A stretch of 64,000 bases of DNA. Origin: Salvia splendens. Lineage: Eukaryota; Streptophyta; Magnoliopsida; Lamiales; Lamiaceae. The first letter of the stretch is position 1; the number at the start of each line of letters is the position of its first letter. The notes below the pieces were generated by a model that was not told the DNA's origin, did not search any database, and saw only the letters and a list, made by a program, of their open reading frames with translations. The position numbers and the translations under genes were made by a program. Positions 20,425-32,180 of this stretch are shown here, piece after piece. Location of the stretch: the NCBI RefSeq assembly GCF_004379255.2, contig NC_056040.1, forward strand, positions 21,278,120 through 21,342,119. The letters run 5' to 3'.

Positions 20425-21835
20425 ATGTTGCCAAAAGGGAAGAAGCCAGTTGTATGTCAGTGGATATTCACCATAAAAAGAAGAACAGATGGTTTAATCG
20501 AGAGATACAAAGCGAGACTCGTTGCAAAAGGATACACCCAAGTATATGGAGTGGATTATGAAGAGACATTCTCCCCAGTGGCTAAGATGGAGACTGTGTG
20601 TGCATTACTATCTGTAGCGGCGTGCAAAGACTGGAATCTACACCAGTTTGATGTGACTAACGCCTTCCTCCACGGAAAGCTAGAACAGAACAAGGAAGTA
20701 TACATGGAGGTCCCACCAGGTTTCTCCGGAGAATTTGGAAAAGGAGAAGTTTGTTGGTTACGGAGAACCTTGTACGGTTTGAAGCAGTCTGCCAAGCTAT
20801 GTTCAAGCATGGATTCCAACAAAGCCATTCCGATCACACACTCTTCACAAAATGTGAGACAACAAGGTAACATGTCTGATTATCTACGTCGATGACATGA
20901 TTATACCTGGAGATGATGTAGAGGAAATCCAGAGGTTGAAAGAAAATCTGTTCAAAGAATTTGAGATGAAAGATCTAGGAGCAATGAAATACTTCTTGGG
21001 AATAAACGTGTTGAGATCCAAACACGGAATTTTCCTAAGGCAGAAAAAGTACGTTCTAGACCTGTTGGCCAAAACAGGTCTCCTTGAATGCAAGCCAGCA
21101 AACACTCCAATGATTCCCAACCATGGTTTGAAGATAAAGGAAGGAGTGGAACTCGCAGACAGAGAAAGGTATCAACGGCTTGTCGGGAAGCTCATCTATC
21201 TCTCACATACTAGACCCGGCATTGCATACGCCGTAGGCATTGTGGGTCAGTTCATGCACCAACCTCAAGCTAATCACATGGAGGATGCATTAAGGATAGT
21301 GCGTTATTTGAAAGGCACTATAGGATATGGAGTATTCCTAGCAAAGAGAGAAGACTTGGAGATTGATGGATACACTGATGCCGACTGGGCAAGCAATCCT
21401 GTGGATAGAAAATCTACGGGGGGTAACTTTACTTTCATGGGAGGAAACTTGGTTACATGGAAAAGTAAGAAACAAAAAGTTGTAGCTCTTTCTAGTGCCG
21501 AGGCCGAGTTCTGAGGAATGAAAAGCGGACTCATGGAAATCCTATGGCTAAGAAGGTTACTCATCGAAATTGGCTTCCCACCTGCTCGAAAGAGTCAGTT
21601 GTTCTGTGACAACAAGGCAGCGATTAGCATCTCAGAAAATCCAGTGCAACACGACAGAACAAAGCACGTTGAGGTTGATCGGCACTTCATCAAAGAAAAA
21701 CTGGAAGGAGGCATTATTGAATTCCCGTTTGTCCGTTCTGAAGAACAACTTGCAGACATACTAACCAAAACTGTTCACCCAAAGGTATTCAAAGAAGTAT
21801 TGGCCAAATTAAGCATTGGAGATATCACAACATGA
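20425..21835 (+). pseudogene. Copia reverse transcriptase-RNase H remnant, broken
   Basis: RT is recognisable from [17 protein letters not shown] through [36 protein letters not shown] and LYGLKQS. The frame then shifts at about 20795 and again before the catalytic YVDDM (about 20884-20898). From 20897 the frame continues DLGAMKYFLGINVLRS, RPGIAYAVGIVGQFM, RNase H (DADWASNPVDRKSTGG, ALSSAEAEF), a TGA at 21512-21514, then LFCDNKAAISI and TKHVEVDRHFIKEK to 21835. Domain order and content are typical of copia; the copy is dead. Confidence 0.85.
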
Positions 21836-21842
21836 GGGGGAG

Positions 21843-22161
21843 TGTCAAACATACCAAATTGAAGACTTACCAAAGGAAGAGACATCATTGGAAGAGAAAG
21901 ATGCGTAATTGATATGAAATTAATAGGAAATACATTGTCCTAGAATAGGTTGATCTATTACCTAAAATACCATGTATTCTTCCCTAAAAAAAGAGAACCA
22001 ACGACATTACACACATTGAAATAAACAATCATCTTCTCCCAAATATGAATTACTCTACAATCCCATAGCCCTCGATTATCAGCTTTTTGAAATAAACAAT
22101 CATCTTCTCCCAAATATGAATTACTCTACAATCCCATAGCTCTCGATTATCAGCTTTAATA
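21843..22161 (+). repeat. 3' LTR of the decayed copia element
   Basis: This LTR is 319 bp. A 71-bp segment (TTGAAATAAACAATCATC...) is duplicated in tandem near its end, at about 22016-22085 and 22087-22156. The 5' LTR lacks this duplication but has a different one at its start. Confidence 0.85.
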
Positions 22162-22166
22162 TGCTG

Positions 22167-22862
22167 CAATGACTAATTAATGAAAGACAAAAAAGCGTGA
22201 CGGATGCTAATTTGCCCGCTTTATTTAATTAACTTACACCACTTGCCTACGCAACATTTTGATTTGGTGTCTATAGACTTTTGCTTCGATTCAAAGAAAA
22301 GCCTTAATTTAATTAAGTATCTAATCTTTACATAAGATATTCTAATTACTAATCTATTATGGATGAATATTATTGATCCCCCTTTTTGTCTATATTGATA
22401 AATTGGTGATCATGATTTCTAATCCGCTCCCTTATAAAATCTATTTAGGGAAACTGACTAGTAGTTAATTTCAAATATGATATCAAAGCAGATCTAAATC
22501 GATGATGAGTTTTTCTATGGCAAGTGTGATTGATGATCATTCCAATCCACAGATTGTAGGTCCATTTTTAACATTATCTGAGCTGGCCTAAGTTGGACAT
22601 GAGTTTCTTTGTTGCAAGTGTGGTCATCGATTATTCAGGCCCAGTGACTTGGCAAAGCCAGAATTTTATTATTGGGGGACCAAATTATTCTTGATAATTG
22701 TGAATATTTTCGGTGATTGTCATTATAAGCGGCTACAACATAAATTATAGGAATTGCCAATGAGAAATGAATAATGAAAAATCTAATTAGAGAGTTATCA
22801 ATAGAAAATAAAAGTACATATATACAACCTCGACAATTTTGGGAAAATAGCCGTGGTATTGT
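22167..22862. other. Intergenic, possible ancient retroelement debris
   Basis: No gene is seen. At about 22477-22496 TGATATCAAAGCAGATC resembles a decayed copia primer site. Two diverged 40-bp segments (ATGAGTTT.TTCTATGGCAAGTGTG...) occur near 22504 and 22599. The evidence is too weak for an element call. Confidence 0.3.
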
Positions 22863-22995
22863 CATACTCCCTCCGTCCCATAAAAATAAGAACAATTTCC
22901 TTTTTCGTCCATCCCATAAAATTATCCCATTTCCATTTATGGAAACTTCTCTCATACTCATTGCTTATATACATCAAGGGTCCTGTTAGGTTCAT

Positions 22996-23571
22996 ATTTT
23001 TTAGCTTAATTGAGAATTGAGATGCATTTTCAGTCACTCATCCACAACATTTTCGAAATGTCAACTGCAAGTAGATTATGTCAACTCGGGGTTATTATCG
23101 TCAATAGCATGCACATCAAATGTTAATAGCCTGCACATCAAGTGTCAACAATTTATAGTTGACATTATATGTGTATGGTTGACATGAATTGTATATGTAG
23201 TTGACATTATATGTGTATAGTTGGCATGAATTGTATATGTAGTTGACATGGATTGTACACATAGTTGACATTATATGTGTGTAGTTGACATGAATTGTAT
23301 ATGTAGTTGACATTATATGTGTCTAGTTGACATGAATTGTATATGTAGTTGACAAAATAAATAAATAAATAAATAAAATTTAAAAAAATGTAAAAAAAAA
23401 TAAAATTTAAAAAAAGTATTTATTGAATAAAATGTACCATGAAATTACCATTTTGCCCTTTCATAATTAATTAATCTAAAAATATTTTTCATGTGGCAAA
23501 TTCTAGACCACACATTTAATAAAAATGAGTGGCTGATAATGCATTTCAATTCTCAATTAGGCTAAAAAATC
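22996..23571. mobile_element. Inner MITE with about 45-bp terminal inverted repeats
   Basis: TTTTTTAGCTTAATTGAGAA near 22997 and its near-complement TTCTCAATTAGGCTAAAAAA near 23549-23569 extend as inverted repeats for about 45 bp, out to CAGTCACTC and GAGTGGCTG. The interior contains the 42-bp minisatellite and an AAAT-rich stretch. The superfamily is not determined. Confidence 0.65.
23154..23354. repeat. 42-bp minisatellite around GTTGACAT
   Basis: Alternating AGTTGACATTATATGTGTAT and AGTTGACATGAATTGTATAT blocks form a period near 42 bp, repeated about four to five times with small differences. Related TGTCAA units precede it. The array is inside the inner MITE. Confidence 0.8.
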
Positions 23572-23772
23572 TCAATTGATCACAACCATATACATCAATT
23601 TATTTACAACTTATACCACTATGACCCAACATTAAACACTAATAATAATATGAGTCGTACTATCCACTAACACTATTTTAACTATCATTCTCTTCATCTC
23701 TCTTACTTACCAATTATGCAATAATTCTCGTGTCATCCCAAATGTCCTTATATTTTGTGACGGAGGGAGTAA

Positions 23773-24815
23773 TAGTTTACCCATTAATAATATTCTTCCT
23801 TAACAACGAAGCATTGTATATAACTATTTTTTCTTGCTAAATCTTTACAATATTATTTTGCTTAACTATTTTATTCTCAATAATAAGAGAACTTCACGAT
23901 GAAATTAAATGTAAGTCATAAAAAATTAAATATTAAAGATATAAATATTTAGAAACTTATACGGGATAATAGCCATTTAAACTATAATGTTTGGTAAAAT
24001 TCTAGGTATTCCACAAACTATGAAATTGGAAAATGAAATCGCGAATTCATTTTTTTTCAATTGTCTCTTCGATGAACAAATCGACGTCTTTTTGTAATGT
24101 TAAACACAACAATATTTCCATAAAATAAGAAGATGAATGAAAAAAAATTAAGGAATATAAAAAAATATATGTATTAATGAAACACGTGTTTTGAATATCG
24201 TTAAAAGAAGATAGTCCGTATTTCGTGCATGGATGAGACAATTAAAATAAAATTAAAATTTCGTAATTTAATATTTCAATTCAAAAGTTTATGGGACAAA
24301 CCAAAAATTGACCAAACTTCATATGCGCTAGTTCACGGTTAACATGATCAGTTGAAGCATGGTAATCCTTAACTTGAGCCACGAGATGGAATTGACTTGC
24401 CCAAGATGAACATTAGCTGATCCTGGCGTTGGGCTTATGGTGTGTACTTTTCATGAAAAAAAGACAAAAAATAATCATTCTACACTTTATCCTTCCTTCA
24501 TATGGACATTTTTCTATTGCATGTTGTTTCTCTCATTTTAGTTCCAAATAGTGGATAATGTTATCACGAAATCAATGTGATAATGTCATCGATCAGGATG
24601 GTCTGAGACATTTCATTTACCATATTAGAGAAACTGGGAAAGAAAATGCAGGAACCCCTACAAAATGCAAAAACATTTGTCAAGAAAGACAGTGATAAAA
24701 TAAGTATCACACATCAATTATGTTTCTAGTCAGGCCTAAGTCTATATAGGTGCTTTGACATTGATAAAAACCAACTACTCCTATGTCCGTCCATAAAAAA
24801 TAATCTTTGGTGTGA
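23773..24815. other. Intergenic
   Basis: AT-rich sequence without a recognised gene. A single Stowaway-like end (CTCCTATGTCCGTCCATAAAA, near 24778) lies just left of the solo LTR; its partner end was not found. Confidence 0.4.
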
Positions 24816-24820
24816 TAAAC

Positions 24821-25349
24821 TGTTACGATACAACCCTCGGCTAGGCTGAAGGAGACGACGAGTGCTGTGCATGTGGAAGAGTTGGACGTCGACACGCGAG
24901 ATCGAGGCGACAAGGAGCCGGAGAGAACCATCGCCAAGGACCGTTCACGTCGTCAGAGACGCCGGCCGGAACTCTTCGGCGAGTTTGTCAAACATTGACG
25001 CGAGAAACTTAGAGAAGCTTAGTTATTTTAATTATTTTATTCATGTTTAATGACTTTAGTATTTTAGGATTTAATACGTTAATTTTATTATTTTTGCGTC
25101 GAGCAATTTATAAGCTCCTTTCCGGGTTTTCTTCGTTGATTCTTTCCCGGATCGTAGGTCGAATCAACCCTAGGGTCCTAGTATAAATAGGCGTGTATTT
25201 TATTTCATTCCTTACGAAATAGAATATTTTCACGCTACTTTTATTTTCTTCAATCACAAACCCTAATTCTTGTCGTGCTTGATCGACGGGCAAGCGTTCC
25301 CGCGACTTCACGGAGGAGTTGATCTCGGTTAGGGAGTAAATCCTTAACA
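24821..25349 (+). mobile_element. Solo LTR, 529 bp
   Basis: The unit begins TGTTACGATAC and ends CCTTAACA, flanked on both sides by TAAAC (24816-24820 and 25350-25354). A TATA-like GTATAAATAG at 25181-25190 marks the plus strand as the likely transcribed strand. The U3-like part is GC-rich. No second LTR or internal region is present, so it is read as a product of LTR-LTR recombination. Confidence 0.75.
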
Positions 25350-25354
25350 TAAAC

Positions 25355-26043
25355 TGAGGATGAGATTATAGACATTAGACAAGGTCCATCTTTTTCTCCT
25401 TGCCATTTCTGCCAATGCATACATAGACCTTAAAACAAATTCTAAGTGAACATCATTTAGAGCTAAAGAAGATCCAGTAAACAGAAAATACAGAAACAGG
25501 AATAACAAAGAGTACATACATGTTAGGAACTGAAAAACAAAAGGAATTAAACAATCGCTACTGATCAGACTCCTAATTCAATCTGGATTCCAAACTATCT
25601 ACACATCTAAATAATCTTTGATATTTCCTTGCGTTGCAATGTCGTCATGTTTATCCTATTCCTCTTTCTCGCTATTTTCTTCTCCCCGTACGCAAGTGGC
25701 TATCTTACATGGACCTCTCGTGTATATCTTCTATGGTTGAGCCGTATCACCGCAGTACAGTAACTCTTATAGATGACAACTAGACATGCGGATCGCCTTT
25801 TTTACCACTTTTTTTGTTTTTCAATGAGTGTTACATAAGTGCACAAGTCACTCCTTTGAGCTTTTTATTGGCTCATAATATTTAGAAAAGTTACACTCAA
25901 TGGAATGCAGACTGCAGTGTTGTTTGTTGTTCCATGAGAATCAGTTTATTTAGTTACAATCTGAGTGGCACTTATTTATGCAGAAGCAAGGACATCGCTT
26001 TTTGTTTTCTTTTCTAAATACAGTAATACATGAAGTCTAGTCT
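25355..26043. other. Intergenic and PFK 3' flank
   Basis: No gene is seen. The part next to 26043 is the probable 3' untranslated region of the phosphofructokinase gene on the minus strand. Confidence 0.45.
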
Positions 26044-28535
26044 CTAGGATGTGGTCTGCTGTGGCGGTACAGTTTGGTTTGAGCTCAAGAAACTGGGCTG
26101 ATTGGTGGATGAGAGGAGCCGCGCCCACATTCTGTCCGTGATCACGACCTTGTTCTGTTTCTCGTTGATCCTCTGCACAATTTGGATCGGTTAATGATGA
26201 TGATCAACATAATATGTGGCCTAAAGCAAAACCTTGATGCAAACACACTCACATCAAAGGGTATATAAGCATGTCTCCCGTTCACCGGCCCTACTGTGAA
26301 CCCTGTGTATCCCGCCATCGCTCCATGAACTGCACTCTGCGCTAGAAGCGTGCAGTACACGTTGTCTGATGCGTTGCTTGGGATGGCGCGGATCATGTAT
26401 GTCGGATCTGCACTCATAAATTGTATATCATTTATTTCTCATTGATCACAACAAATCATCACAACTGGTCATCACCAATCCTTCCTTACCTATATATTTG
26501 AGATTGATGGTCATCTTTCTTTGTTTAGAGAAGTGATCCTTGATCCTTTGTGATATCCAGAGCCCAACATCTTGCAGAAGCTTGTTTCCAGAAGCATCTT
26601 GTTGAGCTGTCGACGCTCTCAAACTCTCCGATACCAGCTCCTGCCCCGCCCCCTCTGCGATCACAATAACCATGTGCCCGTGTTCTTTTAGTCGCTTCTC
26701 AATATATTCAAACAGCCCTCCCGGCCCTTCTAGAATGAAAGGCGACTCTGGGATGAGGCAGCAGTCTACGTCTCGACTAGCAAGCGTAGCATACATTGCG
26801 ATGAATCCTGCAGAAATACGCTGTGTAAGCTCTAGATTAAACAAACAAACAAACAAAACATAGGTAAACTCTTAGAAAGCCTGCTTTTACCACTATATCT
26901 CCCCATGAGCTTCACTAGCCCAATGCCGTTCTCAAAACTTGTTGCCTCAACGTGCGCTGCAGTGATGGCGCGCTCAGCTTCCTCGACAGCAGAGTCGAAG
27001 CCAAAGGATCTGTCGATTACCTGCACACAGTTTCTCATGAGCACAGCCAGAGGAGTCGAGCGAGCATTAGGGAGTTGGAAGTAAGTAGTAAGTACCGGAA
27101 TGTCATTATCGATAGTCTTGGGAATGCCGGCTACGGCTACTTTGAGCCCTCTTTTTCTGATCTCCTGCATCATCACAATCAACATTTCTTGAGCAAATTA
27201 CATACATACTACTACAACACAACATGTAGCTACCAAAGTTGAACGTACGCAGCACCTCGAATATTACTGCTGCTCCTTTCTGCGTTCCATCTCCACCTAT
27301 TATGTACACCTGTAGGTAAGAGATCAAATTATCTACACATGAAGGAAACAAACTCCAACCACCAAAACACGAGAGCGAAAAAATTGAAGAGAAACGCCCG
27401 ACCTGGTTGATTCCGCGGTCCTGAATGCTGTCAACGATCTTTTTAGTATCATAACCACCTCTAGATGTCCCTAGCACAGTCCCCCCGCGTTTGTGAATGT
27501 CGTTGACTGATTTTGGCGTCAGAGATACCGTGTTTTTAGAGTAAAAACCGCGGTATCCACCCTAAACATTAATGTGCACAAAGATGAGGCTAAAATAAAT
27601 TGTAACGTCCAACATTATATCAATGATAAGTGTTACTCACATCTATTCCAAGAACTCTCTTTACACCATACATATAATTCAAACCACACACTATTTCCCT
27701 GATCACCGTGTTGAGGCCGGGGCACAGACCTCCACAGGTGACTATGCACGCTTGCACATCATCAGATTCGAAAAAGACCTGAAAAAAACATACTCGGTTT
27801 TCAGCTCACTAAAAATGCATCAAATTAGCTCAAGACACACTTACTCTTTGGCGAGGACCTGCACGTCTAAAATGAACGCCTCGTACGGTATCCTTATGAA
27901 CGACAATCTACACTAGACAAACGACGGCGCAGAGCATTAGATTCGACACAAAACATGCATTCCAATCCTATAAGGAGTGCCATATCTTACCTTTTCTGCA
28001 ACGGTATCGTCGTAGTCGACAAAAAACTGCCTAACCGCGGAATATGCCGGATTGTCTTGTAACGGATTAGGATAAGTCTGTCAAAATCAAAATAAGATAA
28101 ATAAACAGAATAAGAACAAAAAGAGCATAGTATCTAAAAATGCACAATGCAACCACCTCTTGGTATTCCAAGACATAAACTTTCTTCCAACATGATAACG
28201 GAACAGAGCAATTAATTCATATAATCACAACAATTAGAATTGCATCACACAATTAGAGAGATGATGCTTACGGGAAGATGAGGAATGAAGTCGGATAGAT
28301 GAGGGACATCTTCGAGGGTATAACCGAAATCACTGGTGAGTATTTTGGGTTTGGAATTGATCTCCAATCCGATGGAAGGAAGCTTCGAGAAGCCGTTTCC
28401 GGAATTAGGGCAGGGGAGGTTCTTCTTCAAGGTGTGATCGCCGCCGTCCGCCTCCGCGCAGAAGGGCCGCAGTTTCAACGCCGCGGTGGCGGCGGGCGCG
28501 ATGGCAGCGCCAACGCCAGTAGACATCGATCCCAT
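26044..28535 (-). CDS. PFK: ATP-dependent 6-phosphofructokinase, 11 exons, 521 aa
   Basis: This enzyme phosphorylates fructose 6-phosphate to fructose 1,6-bisphosphate with ATP in glycolysis. Exons (reading down): 28535-28272, 28077-27991, 27907-27845, 27778-27641, 27561-27403, 27309-27256, 27164-27096, 27020-26891, 26807-26490, 26407-26253 and 26172-26044, all GT-AG, summing to 1566 nt. Motifs: [16 protein letters not shown] (ATP/substrate loop), [18 protein letters not shown] (ATP-type GGDGT rather than the PPi-type GGDDS), [10 protein letters not shown] (catalytic), [23 protein letters not shown] and [15 protein letters not shown]. The central part resembles Arabidopsis PFK3/PFK7-type enzymes. 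The first 55 residues are an Ala/Pro-rich extension that could be a weak plastid transit peptide or simply a variable cytosolic end. The start is the first ATG of exon 1. Confidence 0.95.
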
Positions 28536-29888
28536 TAATTTTCTAACAACAAGAAAAACTTTTGCAACAAGTAATGTAATACTACTACTAAATATGTGTC
28601 TATATTTGCGTATGATGTTTCTGTACTTTCCTTAAAAATTGCACTGTGTGTGTGAGAAAAAAAATTGATTTCGCCTGCGCCAAGTTTAGATGTTTTGGTG
28701 ATAAATGAAATCTTGACTTTTTGTGCGTGAAGGAGAGAAATGGCAGTTGACAGAGATTTCGGATAGAAGTTCACGGAAGTTTGGAGTTTGGCAATGAGAG
28801 AGGAGAGAGATAATCGGCTTTATTTAAGCAGTTGTCCGGTAATGTACAACCTTCTAAGCGTAGTGTACAAAAGTCCATATGCTGGACCGGCTATCTATAC
28901 CTGGAAAATTTTGGTTTTGGTGATGTAATTTGTCTAATTACTTAGAGAATCATATCTTAAAGTCTTCAGATTCCTTTCATGATTCCAGATTCCACACCTT
29001 TTTTGAACAATACTTTATTAAAATTATTATTTCTGGACATATATTAGTATGACACAATTTATAAGCATCGTTTCCATTTAATCTTATTAGATTCATTTAT
29101 TTAATTACATTATAAAAACTTTAATCTATTGATGTTATTAATTTTACAAATCACATAAAAATTAAAGTTCAAGTTAACCATTTTTACTATAATTTCAAAT
29201 AAATAAATGAAAAATAATCTGACTTGATTTTTATATCATTCATAAAATTAATTACTATTTCAAAAAAAAAGATATTAGGGCAAGACTAAACAGATAAAAT
29301 AAAAAGTGAATTTTATTTCAGACATAGTAAACCGAATGACACTCAAGACTGTTTAATTTAACTAATAATGCAAAAACGACAATATCCCATCAACCTCATG
29401 GTACACACCCTCATAATATTTAAAAACTTAATTTAATTTGTATTTATTTAGGGGGAGAAAGCGGTGGATTATGAATTCAAACACATCCAATTCGTGTCAC
29501 TTGCATAGAGTTATTACTTGTCCACACATTCTTATTCACTGTTGTATCAATTTAAGCTATTCTCAGATATTGTGTTAGCACCAAATGACTACTTTATAAC
29601 AAATCTATTAAGTCAAAGTCGTATCAATCTTTAGGGAAATCAGAACATGAAGATTGACATATTTGAATGGTGTATTATGGAGTACTATTATTTTGCGGGG
29701 TTAATTGCATAGACAACACACACTAAAAAGTCACGTGAATAATGTGGCCAAAAGGCCAAATAAACACACCTACTTGCGTCAATATTCATGCGTGGGGTTG
29801 GTTTGCCCAAATCTGCTTTTTCCTCTTTCGGAAATTACATACCAATAGCCATAATAACAGCCATCTAATATTTTGCATAATTTTTTTT
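28536..29888. other. PFK upstream region and intergenic
   Basis: The first 300 bp are the likely leader and promoter of PFK on the minus strand; TTAAATAAAG (complement near 28820-28830) is a possible TATA-like site. The rest is AT-rich without a recognised gene. Confidence 0.4.
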
Positions 29889-30096
29889 AGAGTGAACCAC
29901 GTAAATCGTACATGATATTTTACTTTTGCACATAAATGGTACATGATCTATTTTATATCATTTTTGGTACCTATAAATCACATTTTTGGTACCTGATGCA
30001 ATTTTCACCCAAAAATATCCTGTAAACAAATACATTTTTCCGTTTATGCCATAAAGGATGATTTGAGCATACACAAAACTAGTACCGAAAGTGATA

Positions 30097-30350
30097 CTCC
30101 CTCCATTCCATAGTAGTTGAGACATTTCTTTCCGACACGGAGTCTAAGAAAAATTATGTTAAATGAGTCAAGTAAAGATAGAATAAAGTAAGAAAGGAAA
30201 AAGGTAGAGAGATGAAGAGATAATAAAGTAAGAGAGAGTAAAGAAAGAGAGAAAAATTGTGTTCACTTTTACTAAAAACGGAAATGACTCCACTATTATG
30301 GAACGTACTAAAATGACAAAATAACTCTACTACTATGGAAATGAGGGAGT
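30097..30350. mobile_element. Stowaway MITE 1 inside the long-TIR element
   Basis: Ends CTCCCTCCATTCCATAGTAG and CTACTATGGAAATGAGGGAG are inverted, with TA flanks. Length is 254 bp with no coding content. Confidence 0.8.
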
Positions 30351-30537
30351 ATTATTTTGATGTTATAAATTAATAATTAAATTATTTTTTAATATCATTG
30401 AAATATACATAATTATAATCATAGTTATAATTATATTTAATTTTATAATAATATTATTGTTATAATACTATAAACTAATAGTAATTAATAAAATTTTAAA
30501 TTATGAATCATGCAATAGTATATAATTATTATTATTA

Positions 30538-30790
30538 CTCCATCCGTTCCATAGTAATAGAGTCATTTTGCCATTTTAGTACGTTACATAGTAATAGAGT
30601 CATTTCCCTTTTTAGTAAAAGTCAACACATTTTTCCACACCTACTTTACTCTTTCTTACTTTTTTCTCTCTTCATCTCTCTACCTTTTTCATTTTCCACT
30701 TTATTCTCTCTTTACTTAACTCACCTAACACAATTTTTCTTAATCTTCGTGCCGAAAAGAAACGCATTCATTACTATGGAACGGAGGGAG
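30538..30790. mobile_element. Stowaway MITE 2 inside the long-TIR element
   Basis: Ends CTCCATCCGTTCCATAGTAA and TTACTATGGAACGGAGGGAG are inverted, with TA flanks. Its sequence is related to MITE 1 in inverted orientation (shared AGAGAGTAAA/TTTACTCT-rich interior). Confidence 0.82.
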
Positions 30791-31021
30791 TATTATTTTA
30801 TATTAAATTAATAACTAATCAATATAGCCTTAATAAAAATTCAAAACTATGAATTGTATTCATAATGATATAAAGAGTTGAATATTTTTAGTTAGGTGTT
30901 TGAACCCTAAAATGAGTATAAAATAATTAGATAAAAAAATTCAATTGATTTAATTACTTTAAATAATTAATTTAATTAGGTTCTTTGTTCTTGATTTATA
31001 TTATGAATGCAATTAGATGTA

Positions 31022-31205
31022 TGTATAAAACACTAAAAAGAAAGAAGAAAAAGAAGAGAAGAGAAAAAAGAGCAAACATAAACTGAGAAAAAAGAAAGAA
31101 CAAATGAGGATAAAATACTAAAAAGAAAGAAGAAAATGAAGAAAAAAGAAAGAAAGAAGAAGAAACTAAAGAAGAAAAAAACAAATAAGAAAGGAAGAAA
31201 AAAAA
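31022..31205. repeat. GA-rich low-complexity tract
   Basis: An almost pure purine tract of AAGAAAGAAG-type units. The minus-strand frame across it encodes only Phe/Ser/Leu runs and is not a gene. Confidence 0.8.
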
Positions 31206-31217
31206 TTCACATGGGTA

Positions 31218-31418
31218 CTCCCTCCGTCCCATAGTAGATGTCACACTTTCCTTTTTACTTTGTCCCACAAAAGATGTCACATTTCTTCTTTTGGAAAAAG
31301 TTCATTCTCACATCAATTATAAAATTATATTTTCTCTCACCACTTAACACACAAAATAACATCTCCTAAAATCCTGTGTCATTTCACAAGTGTGACATCT
31401 ACTATGGGACGGAGAGAG
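31218..31418. mobile_element. Stowaway MITE 3 inside the long-TIR element
   Basis: Ends CTCCCTCCGTCCCATAGTAG and CTACTATGGGACGGAGAGAG are inverted, with TA flanks. Length is about 200 bp. Confidence 0.85.
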
Positions 31419-31904
31419 TACTATTACTTGAAATTTCCAAATAATCCTCCATAACAAAAAAATCACATGTTTGGTACCTAGGGTTATTTTTGTCACGGAT
31501 TACCAAAAACGATATAAAATAAAGATCAGGTATCATTTATGTGCGAACATGAAAGATCAGGTACTATTTACGTAGTTAACTCTTTTTTTTTATTATTATT
31601 ATTATTTTGCTTTCTCTCTAATTACCTTAGCTTGCAGAACTAATATTCGACTTCGCATCTTTCAAGTCTATAGTTTGTTGTCCTATAATACAAGTATTTC
31701 CCAACTGGGCGACAGGAAAATGATACATGCACGGTGTGATATTGTTGAATCGTCGATTTTTCTATTAAAATGTGTAGGTAGGAGTCTCACTTCATGCATG
31801 AAGTTTATTCAATTAGGTGGCGAATATAGAAATTTGACCATCTTATGAGATTATATATGTAATAATAGACCAAGTTACTCTTTGCTAACTTCGGTATATT
31901 TCTA

Positions 31905-32139
31905 CTCCCTCCGTCCCATTAACTAGTACAATTTAACATCACATAAATTTTAAAAAATGTAGTAGAAAGTGGATGGAAAAAAATTAATAGAATGTGAGTT
32001 CTACTTTTATATATTAATTTTTATATGTGATTGAAATGTGAGGTCCATTACCAAAAGTAGTAAAAGATAAGAGTGTCAATTAATTGAGGACAGGACAAAA
32101 AAAGAAAATTAGTACCCTCTAATGGAGGGACGAAGGGAG
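31905..32139. mobile_element. Stowaway MITE
   Basis: Ends CTCCCTCCGTCCCATTAA and TGGAGGGACGAAGGGAG are inverted, flanked by TA. No coding content. Confidence 0.8.
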
Positions 32140-32180
32140 TAATTTATAATTCTAGTTGGAATTTTATAGAATTGGAATAA

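Larger units (their letters stand above)
16462..22161 (+). mobile_element. Decayed Ty1/copia LTR retrotransposon
   Basis: The 5' LTR is 16462-16740 and the 3' LTR 21843-22161. Both start TGTCAAACATACC and end CTTTAATA, and the element is flanked by TGCTG (16457-16461 and 22162-22166). TGGTATCAGAGC at 16741-16752, the initiator-tRNA-Met primer site usual for copia, abuts the LTR. GAGGGGGA before the 3' LTR is the polypurine tract. Coding order is gag, protease remnant, integrase, reverse transcriptase, RNase H, which is the copia order. Stops and frameshifts break every domain after gag, so it cannot move by itself. Confidence 0.9.
22867..23769. mobile_element. Stowaway-type element enlarged by an inner MITE and minisatellite
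   Basis: The left end CTCCCTCCGTCCC (22867) and right end GACGGAGGGAG (to 23769) are inverted repeats of the plant Stowaway family (Tc1/mariner), with TA on both sides. At about 900 bp it is far longer than a normal Stowaway, because a second element sits inside it at about 22996-23571. No coding capacity. Confidence 0.7.
29889..31583. mobile_element. Long-TIR element (Mutator-like candidate) hosting three Stowaway MITEs
   Basis: Left end AGAGTGAACCACGTAAATCG and right end TAGTTAACTCT are parts of inverted repeats that align for about 85 bp with roughly 80% identity by eye (both contain GCACATAAATG and TTTTATATC.TTTTTGGTA). Runs of eight T flank both ends and could be the 8-9 bp target duplication of a Mutator-like element. 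The interior has no coding capacity; three Stowaway elements and a purine-rich tract have accumulated inside. Confidence 0.6.

Noticed and set aside
26672..27242. Plus-strand frames across the phosphofructokinase gene
   Set aside because: They overlap minus-strand exons with clear PFK motifs.
30996..31280. Phe/Ser-rich minus-strand frame
   Set aside because: It covers a purine-rich low-complexity tract and a Stowaway end; no domain, no splice structure.
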